Of a stretch of DNA of 64,000 nucleotides, positions 10,268-20,959 are shown piece after piece. The stretch lies in the NCBI GenBank assembly GCA_016858145.1, contig JAEHOE010000024.1, forward strand, positions 372,001 through 436,000, in the 5' to 3' direction. The notes beneath the pieces are model-generated. The model ran no database searches. It had not been told where the DNA came from and saw nothing but the letters and a program-made list of their open reading frames with translations. The position numbers and the translations under genes were made by a program. How positions within the stretch are numbered: the first letter of the stretch is position 1; each line of letters starts with the position of its first letter. Source of the stretch: Edaphochlamys debaryana. Its lineage: Eukaryota; Chlorophyta; Chlorophyceae; Chlamydomonadales.

Positions 10268-11647
10268 GCTGCTATCGAGAACAGCTTGAGGAGCGCAGGT
10301 CGCGAAAGAGGCCTTTGTGTTTGATGTGAGCTACTTGTGCGGGCAGGAGAGAGCGTGCGGGTGAGGAGGTCATGCCTGTCGGAAGGGCGCGATACGGCAC
10401 CGCCACGATACACACGCCCGCAGCCCCGCGTGTCCCCCTCGCTTGTGCAGCCCGCTCGTGTGCGTCCCCTGCCCCGTGTCCCCGCTTGCCCCCTGACGTC
10501 CCCCCGCTTGCGCCCCGTGTCCCAGTCCACTGTGCAGCACTCCCCACGATTAAGCGCTGCTCCAGTCCGCTCAGAGCATGGGAGTGGTGTCTGACAGCCA
10601 TTCCCCTCCAGGGTCAGAGCCCGAGGCCGTAGCATCTGGGGAGCAGGACCCTGCAGGACCGGGGTGCTACCGTTGCTCCCTGTCCGAGAGCACCATGCAT
10701 CTCTCATCTTGCAAAGCCGCACTCGGCAGGTCTGCCTACTGCCTTACGCCTCCCACGTCACCAACGGCACCAACAGCAGCAACGCCCTTCCTCAACGGTC
10801 ACCGCCCCCGTCCGTGCCCCTGCCACGGCTGCCAGTGCCCAAGTCTGGCCCTGCGACTCCCCGCTAGGCAACACGCATAAAAAGCGCGCGACGCAGACGG
10901 CAGACGGCGCAGACACGATACACAGGCTGGCAGCCCGCCCTGTCCCCTTCCTGCCCCTCACTTGCCCTTCGATGCCCTTCCGCTACACAGCGCCCCGCTT
11001 GCTTGTGCACTCCTCCGTTCGCGAGAGGCCTTGTGTGTGAACAAATGCAGCTGTCGGCGAGCGCTTGCCACTAACCACAGCCCCACGCATGTGCTCTGCG
11101 CTGATCCTCACCAGCGCAACCCTGCCAGACCCACTTGCCCACGCAAGCGTACTGCCCACGGACCTCTCTGGCGCACAGGTTTGCAACGAAGAGACAACAA
11201 ATGCAACTGCAACTGCGCTGCCCTGCCTTGCCCCGTCACCTCGCGTGTGTGGCACACGCGGTGCAAGCGTCTCACTAATCAAGCCTGGGCCCGTGCGCTG
11301 CGTTCAACCCGCTGCGAAATCGTGGCTCACCAAGCAGCTCGGGACATAAGCATCTGCGTTCCACCGAAAGTTCTTAGCTAGCCAAAGGCAATGCACGCCC
11401 CTAACCCAAGTGCCTGGTACTGTGTGCAACCTTGTCCAGTCCACGCCCATCTCGACACTACTCACCAGCGCGCAACCCTCTTTCCGGTACCGCTGCATCA
11501 CCGCGAGCCGCCAACTCATCGTGCCCCCCGGCCTTCCACAAAGCCGGGCTGCGGCTCTTCCTACGTCCCATTCCGCGGCATGCGTCTTAGCCACCGGTCA
11601 CTGGGGACCAGGTTTCAGGAGTGCAAGCCCCCTGGCGGCCCCGAGTC
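10268..11647. other. intergenic region between A1 and B1
   Basis: This is the 5' flank of A1 followed by the 3' flank of B1. The first 190 bases (a GAGGAGCGCAGGT motif, a cgatacacacgcccgcagc motif at about 10406-10425 and a cgcttgtgcagcccgctcg block) recur upstream of all five paralogues and probably hold the promoter and 5' UTR. The rest has scattered short frames without codon bias. Positions 10404 onward begin the first duplicated 6445-bp unit, so this stretch recurs almost unchanged at 16849-18092. Confidence 0.7.
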
Positions 11648-13826
11648 TCAAGCCCAGTTGAACAGCCCCTTCGGGCCTATGACGTCCAGTGCCTCCATGA
11701 GCCACAGCAGCCTCTCCAGCCCCACCACATCGGGCCCCGGGCCCCCGGGCTCGGTGCCGTCCCACAGGGCCTGGAGCACCTGGGGCGGCGGGGGGCGGGG
11801 TGGGGGGGGCGGGGAAGGGCAGGGACGGTGAGCGCATTGTGGAGGGGTGAAGAGCGGAGGTGGGGACTGGATCGTTGAGGGTGGTTCGGTGCCAGCCGAA
11901 ATTGGACCCGCCATCGCCCAAGCCTCAGTGCCTCACCCCCGAGAGTGCGGCCTGGAACGCAGTCGCCGCAGGCTCCGCAGACACAGAGCTAGCGGCGCCG
12001 CTCTCCCGCTCCCCCTCGCCGCCCTCCCCTCCGCTTCCCTCGCCTCCGCCAGCGCCCTGGCCCGCATCCGCCCCCAGGTGCCGCGCAGCCGCCGCCGCCT
12101 TCTGAACGGCCGCCGGCGAGCTGCACGTCAGCACGATGGCTTGTACGGCAGGCAGCGGCCGATAAGACCCCACGTCGCCTGGGGCCGCCCGCTCGCGAAT
12201 CGTCTTGACCCAGGGTGCTACCGCGTCGTGGACCCCCCGCTCCCAGTCGTGGGGTCCGTTGCTTGGCTGCTCCATATACTGCTGCTCGGCGGCGGCAAAG
12301 AGGGCGGAAATGGCGGGGCCGCGGAGCAGCAGCTCATAGCCCTTGCCGCCGCTCCAGCCGCCGTTATCACTTCCGCCCCCGCCGCTGCTGCTACCACCGT
12401 TGCTGCTGCCGTCGCCGCCGCTGCACTCCCGGCCGCCGGACAGCATTGCCTCCAGGACCCGCTCCAGCAACGCCCGCGGGTCGGGCAGGTCGTGCTGCGC
12501 CCCCGCTAGGCTGCTGCTGGCGCCGCCGCCGCCCCTGCCGGCCCCGCCGCCGCCGCCCTCATCCCCGCCGCCAGCCAGACCCTCGCAGGCAGCGTCGGCG
12601 TAGGGCGGCGGACGGAGAAAGATATCAAAGTCCAGAAGGCTTGACATGTTGCACCACACGTTGAGCTTGGAGGGCATTCCAAGAATGCGGGCCAGACCCA
12701 GCGTGGACCGCTTCTCACCCTGCGGTGCATCCGTACCGCCGTAATTGCACACCGCCGTAGAAGCTCGTACGGCGTCACAGCGCTGCAGCAGCTGCGGGGC
12801 GGTCCAGGGCTCTTCCGAGCGGTTGGTTAGGGGCATATCGAGCTCCAACAGGCCCAGGCGTTGTCCCAGCTTCGTGCATGGCAGCAACACAGCCTCCAGG
12901 AACTCCAGCGTAGCGTCGGCGTCGGCGGAGTAGGTTTCAGGTCCTGCCTTGAGGCTGCAGGAGGTCAGGACGCCCTGGGAGAAGACGCAGGAGAGGGTCC
13001 CATAGTACGCCACTCCGCTCAAATCCCACCAGACCAGGCCTAGTAGTGAGCAGCGCTGCACCGTAGGCGGCAGGGCGTCCAGGACTACGCAGGCGTCGTC
13101 GGCATCTTCTCCGCCGTCCAGAACGAACTCCCGCAGCGCTGCCATTGGCTCCAGGGCCGCAGCGAGGTCCGCAGGGGAAGGCACGTCGTCACCTTCGTCG
13201 TCTCCTTCTAGTGTGACCCCTTCTAGTGTGACCTGCAAACGCGTCAGCTGGGGCGCCAGGGTAGGGCCGATACAGCCCAGCCAGCTCAGGTGGTTGAGGC
13301 TGAGGCTGGTGAGGTGCGGGAGGCCCTCCAGCGGCACGCCGCCCTCGTCGGAGAGCCAGGCTGGGGTGCTGAGCTGCAGCGCCCGCAGCTCCGGCATCCT
13401 CCGCAGCAGCTCAGCGAGAGCCCCAGCCACTGAGCTGGGTGTGTCAGGTAGATGGTCCGACAGCTCGGCATCGCTGGCATCGGGCAGAGAGACCTCCAGC
13501 TCGGTGATGCGCCGGCAGGGCGCCGAGGATGCGCCGAGGATGAGCACCGCCGAGTTCCGCCCGATCAGCGACAGACGGCTGCATTGCGGCCACCGCTGCA
13601 GCCAGCGGCCGCCATGGCTTAGCTGCTGCACCTCCTCGAATGTGCAGCCCCGCTGCGGCTCGGAGACGGTCAGGTGCGCGATCGCGCCATCCACCAGGTC
13701 CCGGAGACCGCGAGAGGCCAGCCGCGCGTTCGCCAGGCCCTTGCGCCCATCGGAGCTGAGCACAGAAAAGATGGCGCTGTGGGCATCGCGCGAGAGGTTG
13801 CTGGAGAGCAGGTCGCTGAGCGTCAT
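11648..13826 (-). CDS. F-box/LRR-like protein, paralogue B1
   Basis: Exons 11937-13826 (630 codons) and 11648-11779 (44 codons, TGA) join in phase 0 through a GGG|GTGAGG donor; 673 residues. The architecture matches A1: F-box-like N-terminus, leucine-rich middle (LRALQLSTPAWL, LPHLTSLSLNHLSWL), Gly/Ser-rich linker, and conserved C-terminal block. It differs by an insertion in the leucine-rich part (a repeated VTLEG motif near 13200), an insertion near EQQYMEQPSNGPHDWE, and a different last exon ending GLFNWA. The frame is open for about 87 codons upstream of the chosen ATG 13826, but the shared start with the other paralogues and the untranslated-like composition favour 13826. Residue 21 is Ser here and Ala in B2, the only coding difference I find between the two units. 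Confidence 0.82.
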
Positions 13827-14514
13827 GCTGCTATCGGGAACGGCATGAGGAGCGCAGGTCGCGAAAGAGGCCTTTGTGTTAGGTGAGAGCTTTCTGTGCG
13901 GGCAGGAGACAACGTGGTGGTGAGGAGGCCATGCCTGTCGGAAGGGCGCGATACGGCACCGACACGATACACACGCCCGCAGCCCCGCGTGTCCCCCTCG
14001 CTTATGCAGCCCGCTCGTGTGACGTCCCCCGCCCCGTGATTCCCCTCGCGTGTACGCACCCGCCTTGCCCCCCGTGTCCCAGTCCACTGTGCGGCACTCC
14101 CCTCGGTTCAGCGCCGCTCCAGTCTGGTTAGAGCATGAGCGTGGTCAAGGGTCAAAGCCCGAGGCCATAGCATCTGGGGAGCAAGGTGCCCCTTGAGGTG
14201 TCTGGGCCTGTGTCCGAGAGCACCTTAATCCTACGTCCCGTAGTCGTTCAAATCTCTGAATTACACCAACAGGCATCATGAGCAGCAACGCTTGCCCCTC
14301 AACGCCAAATGGCCCCGGTCCGTGCTCCTGCCAGTGCCCCGTCCTGAGGTCTCAGTCCTTGCGCCACGATTCGAGTTCTAGTACTTGCATGTTGGTCAGC
14401 TGATGGATAACGTCGAGAGCAACAACCTCTTTCGAACAGGTGCTGACTCCCTGCCAGTACTGCCACCCGGGAACGGGAGCCAACCCGCAGTCCTGAGGCG
14501 GAGTACCACACAAC
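13827..14514. other. intergenic region between B1 and A2
   Basis: The 5' flank of B1 (13827-14060) carries the conserved upstream block (cgatacacacgcccgcagc and cgcttatgcagcccgctcg). The 3' flank of A2 is homologous to that of A1: 14380-14480 resembles 7885-7980, sharing ccaacaggtgc/cgaacaggtgc and ccagtactgcc. Nothing else is recognised. Confidence 0.65.
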
Positions 14515-16714
14515 TCAGTACCATAGAACATTCTCTTCAGGCAACCCCTCCGGCTCCAGAACCCGGTCTACCGCCTCCATGAGCCACTGCAGCCTCTCCA
14601 GCCCCACCACATCGGGCCCCGGGGCCCCGGGCTCGGTGCCGTCCCACAGGGCCTGGAACACCTGGGGAGGCGGGGGGCAGTGTGAGGGGAGGCGGGGAGG
14701 GCGGAAGGGTGGGGTGGGTGTGGTTTCATGAGGAACGACGCAGGCCCGCAGGTTTAATGAAGGGCCGGCGCGGCACCAAGAATATATATAGGCTCAACTT
14801 GCTCAACCTATAGCAGAGCTCAGGCCTCACCTTGGCGAGTGCAGCCTGGAACTTGGTCGCCGCTGGCGTCGCAGAAAGGGTGTCGGCTGCGGGGTCCTCC
14901 CGCTGCCTCTTGCCGCCGCCGCTCCCAGCTCCCTCGCCTCCTGCAGCCCCTGCCTCCGGTCCGGTCCCGGCGCTGTCGGCGCTCTGACCGCCCCCGCCGC
15001 TTCCCTCGCCTCCTGCAGCGCCCTGACCCACATCAGCCCCCAGCTGCCTGGCGGCCTCCGCCGCCGCCTGCACGGCCTCCGGCGAGCTGCACGTCAGCAC
15101 GATGGCGTGTACGGCAGGCAGCAGCCGGTAACACCCCAGATTGCCTTGGGCTGCCCGCTGGCGGATTGCCCTGACCCAGGCGTGTTGCTCCTCCTCGGCA
15201 GCTTGCAGGAGAGTGCAAATGGCCGCGCCGCGGAGCAGCAGCTCATAGCTCACATTGTCCCTCCAGCCGCCGCCTCCAGCGCTGCCGCTGCTGCTACCAC
15301 CGCCACTGCTGCCGCCCCCGCCCCCGCCGCCGCCCCCGCTGCCTCCGCTGCACCCCGGGCCCTCCAGCATTGCCTCAAGGGCCCGCTTCAGCACGGCCCG
15401 CGGCGTCGGCAGCGGCGGATGCGCCGCCGCTGGGCCGCTGCTGCCGCCCCCGCTGCCGCCACCCTCGTCCCGGCCGCAAGCCATCGCAACGCTGGAAGTA
15501 TCAGGATAGGGCGGCGGCCGGAGGAGGATATTGAAGTCCAGGAGGCTTGACATGTTGCACCACACGTTGAGCTTGGAGGGTATTCCAAGAACGCGGGCCA
15601 GGGCCAACGTGGACCGCTGCTCGTCCTCTGCTGCATCCGTACCGCCGTACTCGTACACCGCCGTAACTCGTACGGCGTCACATCGCCTGAGGAGCTGCGC
15701 GGCGGTGCTGGCGTCTGGCGGGCGGCTGGTCAGGGGCACATCGAGCTCCAGCAGGCCCAGGCGTTGGCCCAGCTTTGTGCATGGCAGCAATACAGCCTCC
15801 AGGAACTCCAGCGTGGCATCGGCATCCACGAAGTAGGTTTCAGGTCCTGCCTTGAGGCAGCAGGAGGCCAGAAGGCCTTCGGAGAAGACGCAGGAGAGGG
15901 TCCCGCAGCACGCCTCTCCGCTTGAATCCCACCAGACTAGGCCTAGTGAGCAGCGCTGCACCGTAGGCGGCAGGGCGTCCAGGACCACGCAGGCGTCTTC
16001 GGCGTCGTAATCAATTGCGTCTCCGCCGTCCAGAACGAACTCCCGCAGCGCTGCCATGGGCGCGAGCGCCGCAGCGAGGTCCGCCGAGGGAAGCACGTCG
16101 TCTCCTTCTAGTGTGACCTTTAAACGGGTTAGCTGGGCGGACAGGGCGGGGCCCATGCAGCCCAGCCAGCTCAGGTGGTTGACGCTGAGGCTGGTGAGGT
16201 GCGGGAGGCCCTCCAGCGGCACACCGCCCTCTTGAGCGATCCAGGCTGGGGTGCTGAGCTGCAGCGCCCGCAGCTCCGGCATCCTCCGCAGCAGCTCAGC
16301 GAGAGCCTCAGCCACTGAACTGGGAGAGTTGAGCAACTCAGACGGCAGTCCCGCTGCGTTGCCGTTCGGCAGATCGACCTCCAGCTCGGTGATGCGCCAG
16401 CAGGGCTCCGGGAATGCGCCAAGCATGAGCACCACCGATGACTCCCGGCCGACCAGCGACAGACGGCTGCAGTGCGGCCACCGCTGCAGCCAGCGACCAC
16501 CGTTGCTTAGCTTATGCACTTCCGCAAGAGTGCAGCCCCGCTGCGGCTCGGAGACGGTCAGGTGCGTGATCGCGCCATCCACCAGGTCCCGGAGACCGCG
16601 GAACGCCAGCCGCGCGTTCGCCAGGCCCTTGCGCCCATCAGAGCTAAGCACAGCGAAGATGGCGCTGTGGGCATCGCGCGAGAGGTTGCTGGAAAGCAGG
16701 TCGCTGAGCGTCAT
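14515..16714 (-). CDS. F-box/LRR-like protein, paralogue A2
   Basis: Exons 14831-16714 (628 codons) and 14515-14661 (49 codons, TGA) join in phase 0; 676 residues. Domain order is as in A1: divergent F-box-like N-terminus, leucine-rich middle (LRALQLSTPAWI, LPHLTSLSVNHLSWL), Gly/Ser-rich linker, and a C-terminal conserved block that here carries an extra Gly-rich QGAAGGEGSGGGGQSADSAG stretch. The last exon ends LPEENVLWY, longer than in A1. The start at 16714 is the shared MTLSDLL. It lies in duplication unit 1 and its counterpart A3 (+6445) gives an identical translation. A substrate-adaptor role is inferred from family resemblance only. Confidence 0.82.
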
Positions 16715-18092
16715 GCTGCTATCGAGAACAGCTTGAGGAGCGCAGGTTGCGGTGTCAGAGGTCTGTGTGAGAAGCTACTTGTGTGCGGGCAGGAGAGAGC
16801 GTGCGTGTGAAGAGGTCGTGCCTGTCGGAAGGCGCGATACGGCACCGACACGATACACACGCCCGCAGCCCCGCGTGTCCCCCTCGCTTGTGCAGCCCGC
16901 TCGTGTGCGTCCCCTGCCCCGTGTCCCCGCTTGCCCCCTGACGTCCCCCCGCTTGCGCCCCGTGTCCCAGTCCACTGTGCAGCACTCCCCACGATTAAGC
17001 GCTGCTCCAGTCCGCTCAGAGCATGGGAGTGGTGTCTGACAGCCATTCCCCTCCAGGGTCAGAGCCCGAGGCCGTAGCATCTGGGGAGCAGGACCCTGCA
17101 GGACCGGGGTGCTACCGTTGCTCCCTGTCCGAGAGCACCATGCATCTCTCATCTTGCAAAGCCGCACTCGGCAGGTCTGCCTACTGCCTTACGCCTCCCA
17201 CGTCACCAACGGCACCAACAGCAGCAACGCCCTTCCTCAACGGTCACCGCCCCCGTCCGTGCCCCTGCCACGGCTGCCAGTGCCCAAGTCTGGCCCTGCG
17301 ACTCCCCGCTAGGCAACACGCATAAAAAGCGCGCGACGCAGACGGCAGACGGCGCAGACACGATACACAGGCTGGCAGCCCGCCCTGTCCCCTTCCTGCC
17401 CCTCACTTGCCCTTCGATGCCCTTCCGCTACACAGCGCCCCGCTTGCTTGTGCACTCCTCCGTTCGCGAGAGGCCTTGTGTGTGAACAAATGCAGCTGTC
17501 GGCGAGCGCTTGCCACTAACCACAGCCCCACGCATGTGCTCTGCGCTGATCCTCACCAGCGCAACCCTGCCAGACCCACTTGCCCACGCAAGCGTACTGC
17601 CCACGGACCTCTCTGGCGCACAGGTTTGCAACGAAGAGACAACAAATGCAACTGCAACTGCGCTGCCCTGCCTTGCCCCGTCACCTCGCGTGTGTGGCAC
17701 ACGCGGTGCAAGCGTCTCACTAATCAAGCCTGGGCCCGTGCGCTGCGTTCAACCCGCTGCGAAATCGTGGCTCACCAAGCAGCTCGGGACATAAGCATCT
17801 GCGTTCCACCGAAAGTTCTTAGCTAGCCAAAGGCAATGCACGCCCCTAACCCAAGTGCCTGGTACTGTGTGCAACCTTGTCCAGTCCACGCCCATCTCGA
17901 CACTACTCACCAGCGCGCAACCCTCTTTCCGGTACCGCTGCATCACCGCGAGCCGCCAACTCATCGTGCCCCCCGGCCTTCCACAAAGCCGGGCTGCGGC
18001 TCTTCCTACGTCCCATTCCGCGGCATGCGTCTTAGCCACCGGTCACTGGGGACCAGGTTTCAGGAGTGCAAGCCCCCTGGCGGCCCCGAGTC
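16715..18092. other. intergenic region between A2 and B2
   Basis: The 5' flank of A2 leads into the start of the second duplication unit at 16849. From there it matches 10404-11647 essentially base for base. It has the same conserved upstream block as the other paralogues and no independent gene. Confidence 0.7.
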
Positions 18093-20271
18093 TCAAGCCC
18101 AGTTGAACAGCCCCTTCGGGCCTATGACGTCCAGTGCCTCCATGAGCCACAGCAGCCTCTCCAGCCCCACCACATCGGGCCCCGGGCCCCCGGGCTCGGT
18201 GCCGTCCCACAGGGCCTGGAGCACCTGGGGCGGCGGGGGGCGGGGTGGGGGGGGCGGGGAAGGGCAGGGACGGTGAGCGCATTGTGGAGGGGTGAAGAGC
18301 GGAGGTGGGGACTGGATCGTTGAGGGTGGTTCGGTGCCAGCCGAAATTGGACCCGCCATCGCCCAAGCCTCAGTGCCTCACCCCCGAGAGTGCGGCCTGG
18401 AACGCAGTCGCCGCAGGCTCCGCAGACACAGAGCTAGCGGCGCCGCTCTCCCGCTCCCCCTCGCCGCCCTCCCCTCCGCTTCCCTCGCCTCCGCCAGCGC
18501 CCTGGCCCGCATCCGCCCCCAGGTGCCGCGCAGCCGCCGCCGCCTTCTGAACGGCCGCCGGCGAGCTGCACGTCAGCACGATGGCTTGTACGGCAGGCAG
18601 CGGCCGATAAGACCCCACGTCGCCTGGGGCCGCCCGCTCGCGAATCGTCTTGACCCAGGGTGCTACCGCGTCGTGGACCCCCCGCTCCCAGTCGTGGGGT
18701 CCGTTGCTTGGCTGCTCCATATACTGCTGCTCGGCGGCGGCAAAGAGGGCGGAAATGGCGGGGCCGCGGAGCAGCAGCTCATAGCCCTTGCCGCCGCTCC
18801 AGCCGCCGTTATCACTTCCGCCCCCGCCGCTGCTGCTACCACCGTTGCTGCTGCCGTCGCCGCCGCTGCACTCCCGGCCGCCGGACAGCATTGCCTCCAG
18901 GACCCGCTCCAGCAACGCCCGCGGGTCGGGCAGGTCGTGCTGCGCCCCCGCTAGGCTGCTGCTGGCGCCGCCGCCGCCCCTGCCGGCCCCGCCGCCGCCG
19001 CCCTCATCCCCGCCGCCAGCCAGACCCTCGCAGGCAGCGTCGGCGTAGGGCGGCGGACGGAGAAAGATATCAAAGTCCAGAAGGCTTGACATGTTGCACC
19101 ACACGTTGAGCTTGGAGGGCATTCCAAGAATGCGGGCCAGACCCAGCGTGGACCGCTTCTCACCCTGCGGTGCATCCGTACCGCCGTAATTGCACACCGC
19201 CGTAGAAGCTCGTACGGCGTCACAGCGCTGCAGCAGCTGCGGGGCGGTCCAGGGCTCTTCCGAGCGGTTGGTTAGGGGCATATCGAGCTCCAACAGGCCC
19301 AGGCGTTGTCCCAGCTTCGTGCATGGCAGCAACACAGCCTCCAGGAACTCCAGCGTAGCGTCGGCGTCGGCGGAGTAGGTTTCAGGTCCTGCCTTGAGGC
19401 TGCAGGAGGTCAGGACGCCCTGGGAGAAGACGCAGGAGAGGGTCCCATAGTACGCCACTCCGCTCAAATCCCACCAGACCAGGCCTAGTAGTGAGCAGCG
19501 CTGCACCGTAGGCGGCAGGGCGTCCAGGACTACGCAGGCGTCGTCGGCATCTTCTCCGCCGTCCAGAACGAACTCCCGCAGCGCTGCCATTGGCTCCAGG
19601 GCCGCAGCGAGGTCCGCAGGGGAAGGCACGTCGTCACCTTCGTCGTCTCCTTCTAGTGTGACCCCTTCTAGTGTGACCTGCAAACGCGTCAGCTGGGGCG
19701 CCAGGGTAGGGCCGATACAGCCCAGCCAGCTCAGGTGGTTGAGGCTGAGGCTGGTGAGGTGCGGGAGGCCCTCCAGCGGCACGCCGCCCTCGTCGGAGAG
19801 CCAGGCTGGGGTGCTGAGCTGCAGCGCCCGCAGCTCCGGCATCCTCCGCAGCAGCTCAGCGAGAGCCCCAGCCACTGAGCTGGGTGTGTCAGGTAGATGG
19901 TCCGACAGCTCGGCATCGCTGGCATCGGGCAGAGAGACCTCCAGCTCGGTGATGCGCCGGCAGGGCGCCGAGGATGCGCCGAGGATGAGCACCGCCGAGT
20001 TCCGCCCGATCAGCGACAGACGGCTGCATTGCGGCCACCGCTGCAGCCAGCGGCCGCCATGGCTTAGCTGCTGCACCTCCTCGAATGTGCAGCCCCGCTG
20101 CGGCTCGGAGACGGTCAGGTGCGCGATCGCGCCATCCACCAGGTCCCGGAGACCGCGAGAGGCCAGCCGCGCGTTCGCCAGGCCCTTGCGCCCATCGGAG
20201 CTGAGCACAGCAAAGATGGCGCTGTGGGCATCGCGCGAGAGGTTGCTGGAGAGCAGGTCGCTGAGCGTCAT
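18093..20271 (-). CDS. F-box/LRR-like protein, paralogue B2 (duplicate of B1)
   Basis: Exons 18382-20271 (630 codons) and 18093-18224 (44 codons) mirror B1 at +6445; 673 residues. The protein differs from B1 only at residue 21 (Ala instead of Ser); Ala is also the residue in A1, A2 and A3, so the B1 allele carries the derived change. Splice sites, Gly/Ser linker and C-terminus (GLFNWA) are unchanged. Both copies appear intact, so there is no sign of pseudogenisation. An assembly artefact cannot be excluded. Confidence 0.82.
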
Positions 20272-20959
20272 GCTGCTATCGGGAACGGCATGAGGAGCGC
20301 AGGTCGCGAAAGAGGCCTTTGTGTTAGGTGAGAGCTTTCTGTGCGGGCAGGAGACAACGTGGGGGTGAGGAGGCCATGCCTGTCGGAAGGGCGCGATACG
20401 GCACCGACACGATACACACGCCCGCAGCCCCGCGTGTCCCCCTCGCTTATGCAGCCCGCTCGTGTGACGTCCCCCGCCCCGTGATTCCCCTCGCGTGTAC
20501 GCACCCGCCTTGCCCCCCGTGTCCCAGTCCACTGTGCGGCACTCCCCTCGGTTCAGCGCCGCTCCAGTCTGGTTAGAGCATGAGCGTGGTCAAGGGTCAA
20601 AGCCCGAGGCCATAGCATCTGGGGAGCAAGGTGCCCCTTGAGGTGTCTGGGCCTGTGTCCGAGAGCACCTTAATCCTACGTCCCGTAGTCGTTCAAATCT
20701 CTGAATTACACCAACAGGCATCATGAGCAGCAACGCTTGCCCCTCAACGCCAAATGGCCCCGGTCCGTGCTCCTGCCAGTGCCCCGTCCTGAGGTCTCAG
20801 TCCTTGCGCCACGATTCGAGTTCTAGTACTTGCATGTTGGTCAGCTGATGGATAACGTCGAGAGCAACAACCTCTTTCGAACAGGTGCTGACTCCCTGCC
20901 AGTACTGCCACCCGGGAACGGGAGCCAACCCGCAGTCCTGAGGCGGAGTACCACACAAC
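20272..20959. other. intergenic region between B2 and A3
   Basis: Copy of 13827-14514, with one substitution found (20363 G versus 13918 T). It contains the conserved upstream block of B2 and the 3' flank of A3. Confidence 0.65.

Larger units (their letters stand above)
10404..16848. repeat. tandem segmental duplication, unit 1 (B1 + A2)
   Basis: This 6445-bp unit contains paralogues B1 and A2 and all flanks, and is repeated immediately downstream at 16849-23293. All long open frames recur at exactly +6445 with the same lengths. I find two substitutions: A at 13766 versus C at 20211, and T at 13918 versus G at 20363. Identity begins at 10404, just after a mismatch at 10403 versus 16848, and about 60 bases of homology extend past the unit end (23294-23354). 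Confidence 0.93.

Noticed and set aside
10962..11381. Plus-strand 139-codon frame, repeated at 17407-17826
   Set aside because: It is conserved only because it lies in the recent segmental duplication; codon bias is absent and no homologue is recognised.
11847..12509. Plus-strand 220-codon frame and its +6445 copy
   Set aside because: Antisense shadow of the Gly/Ser-rich region of the B paralogues.
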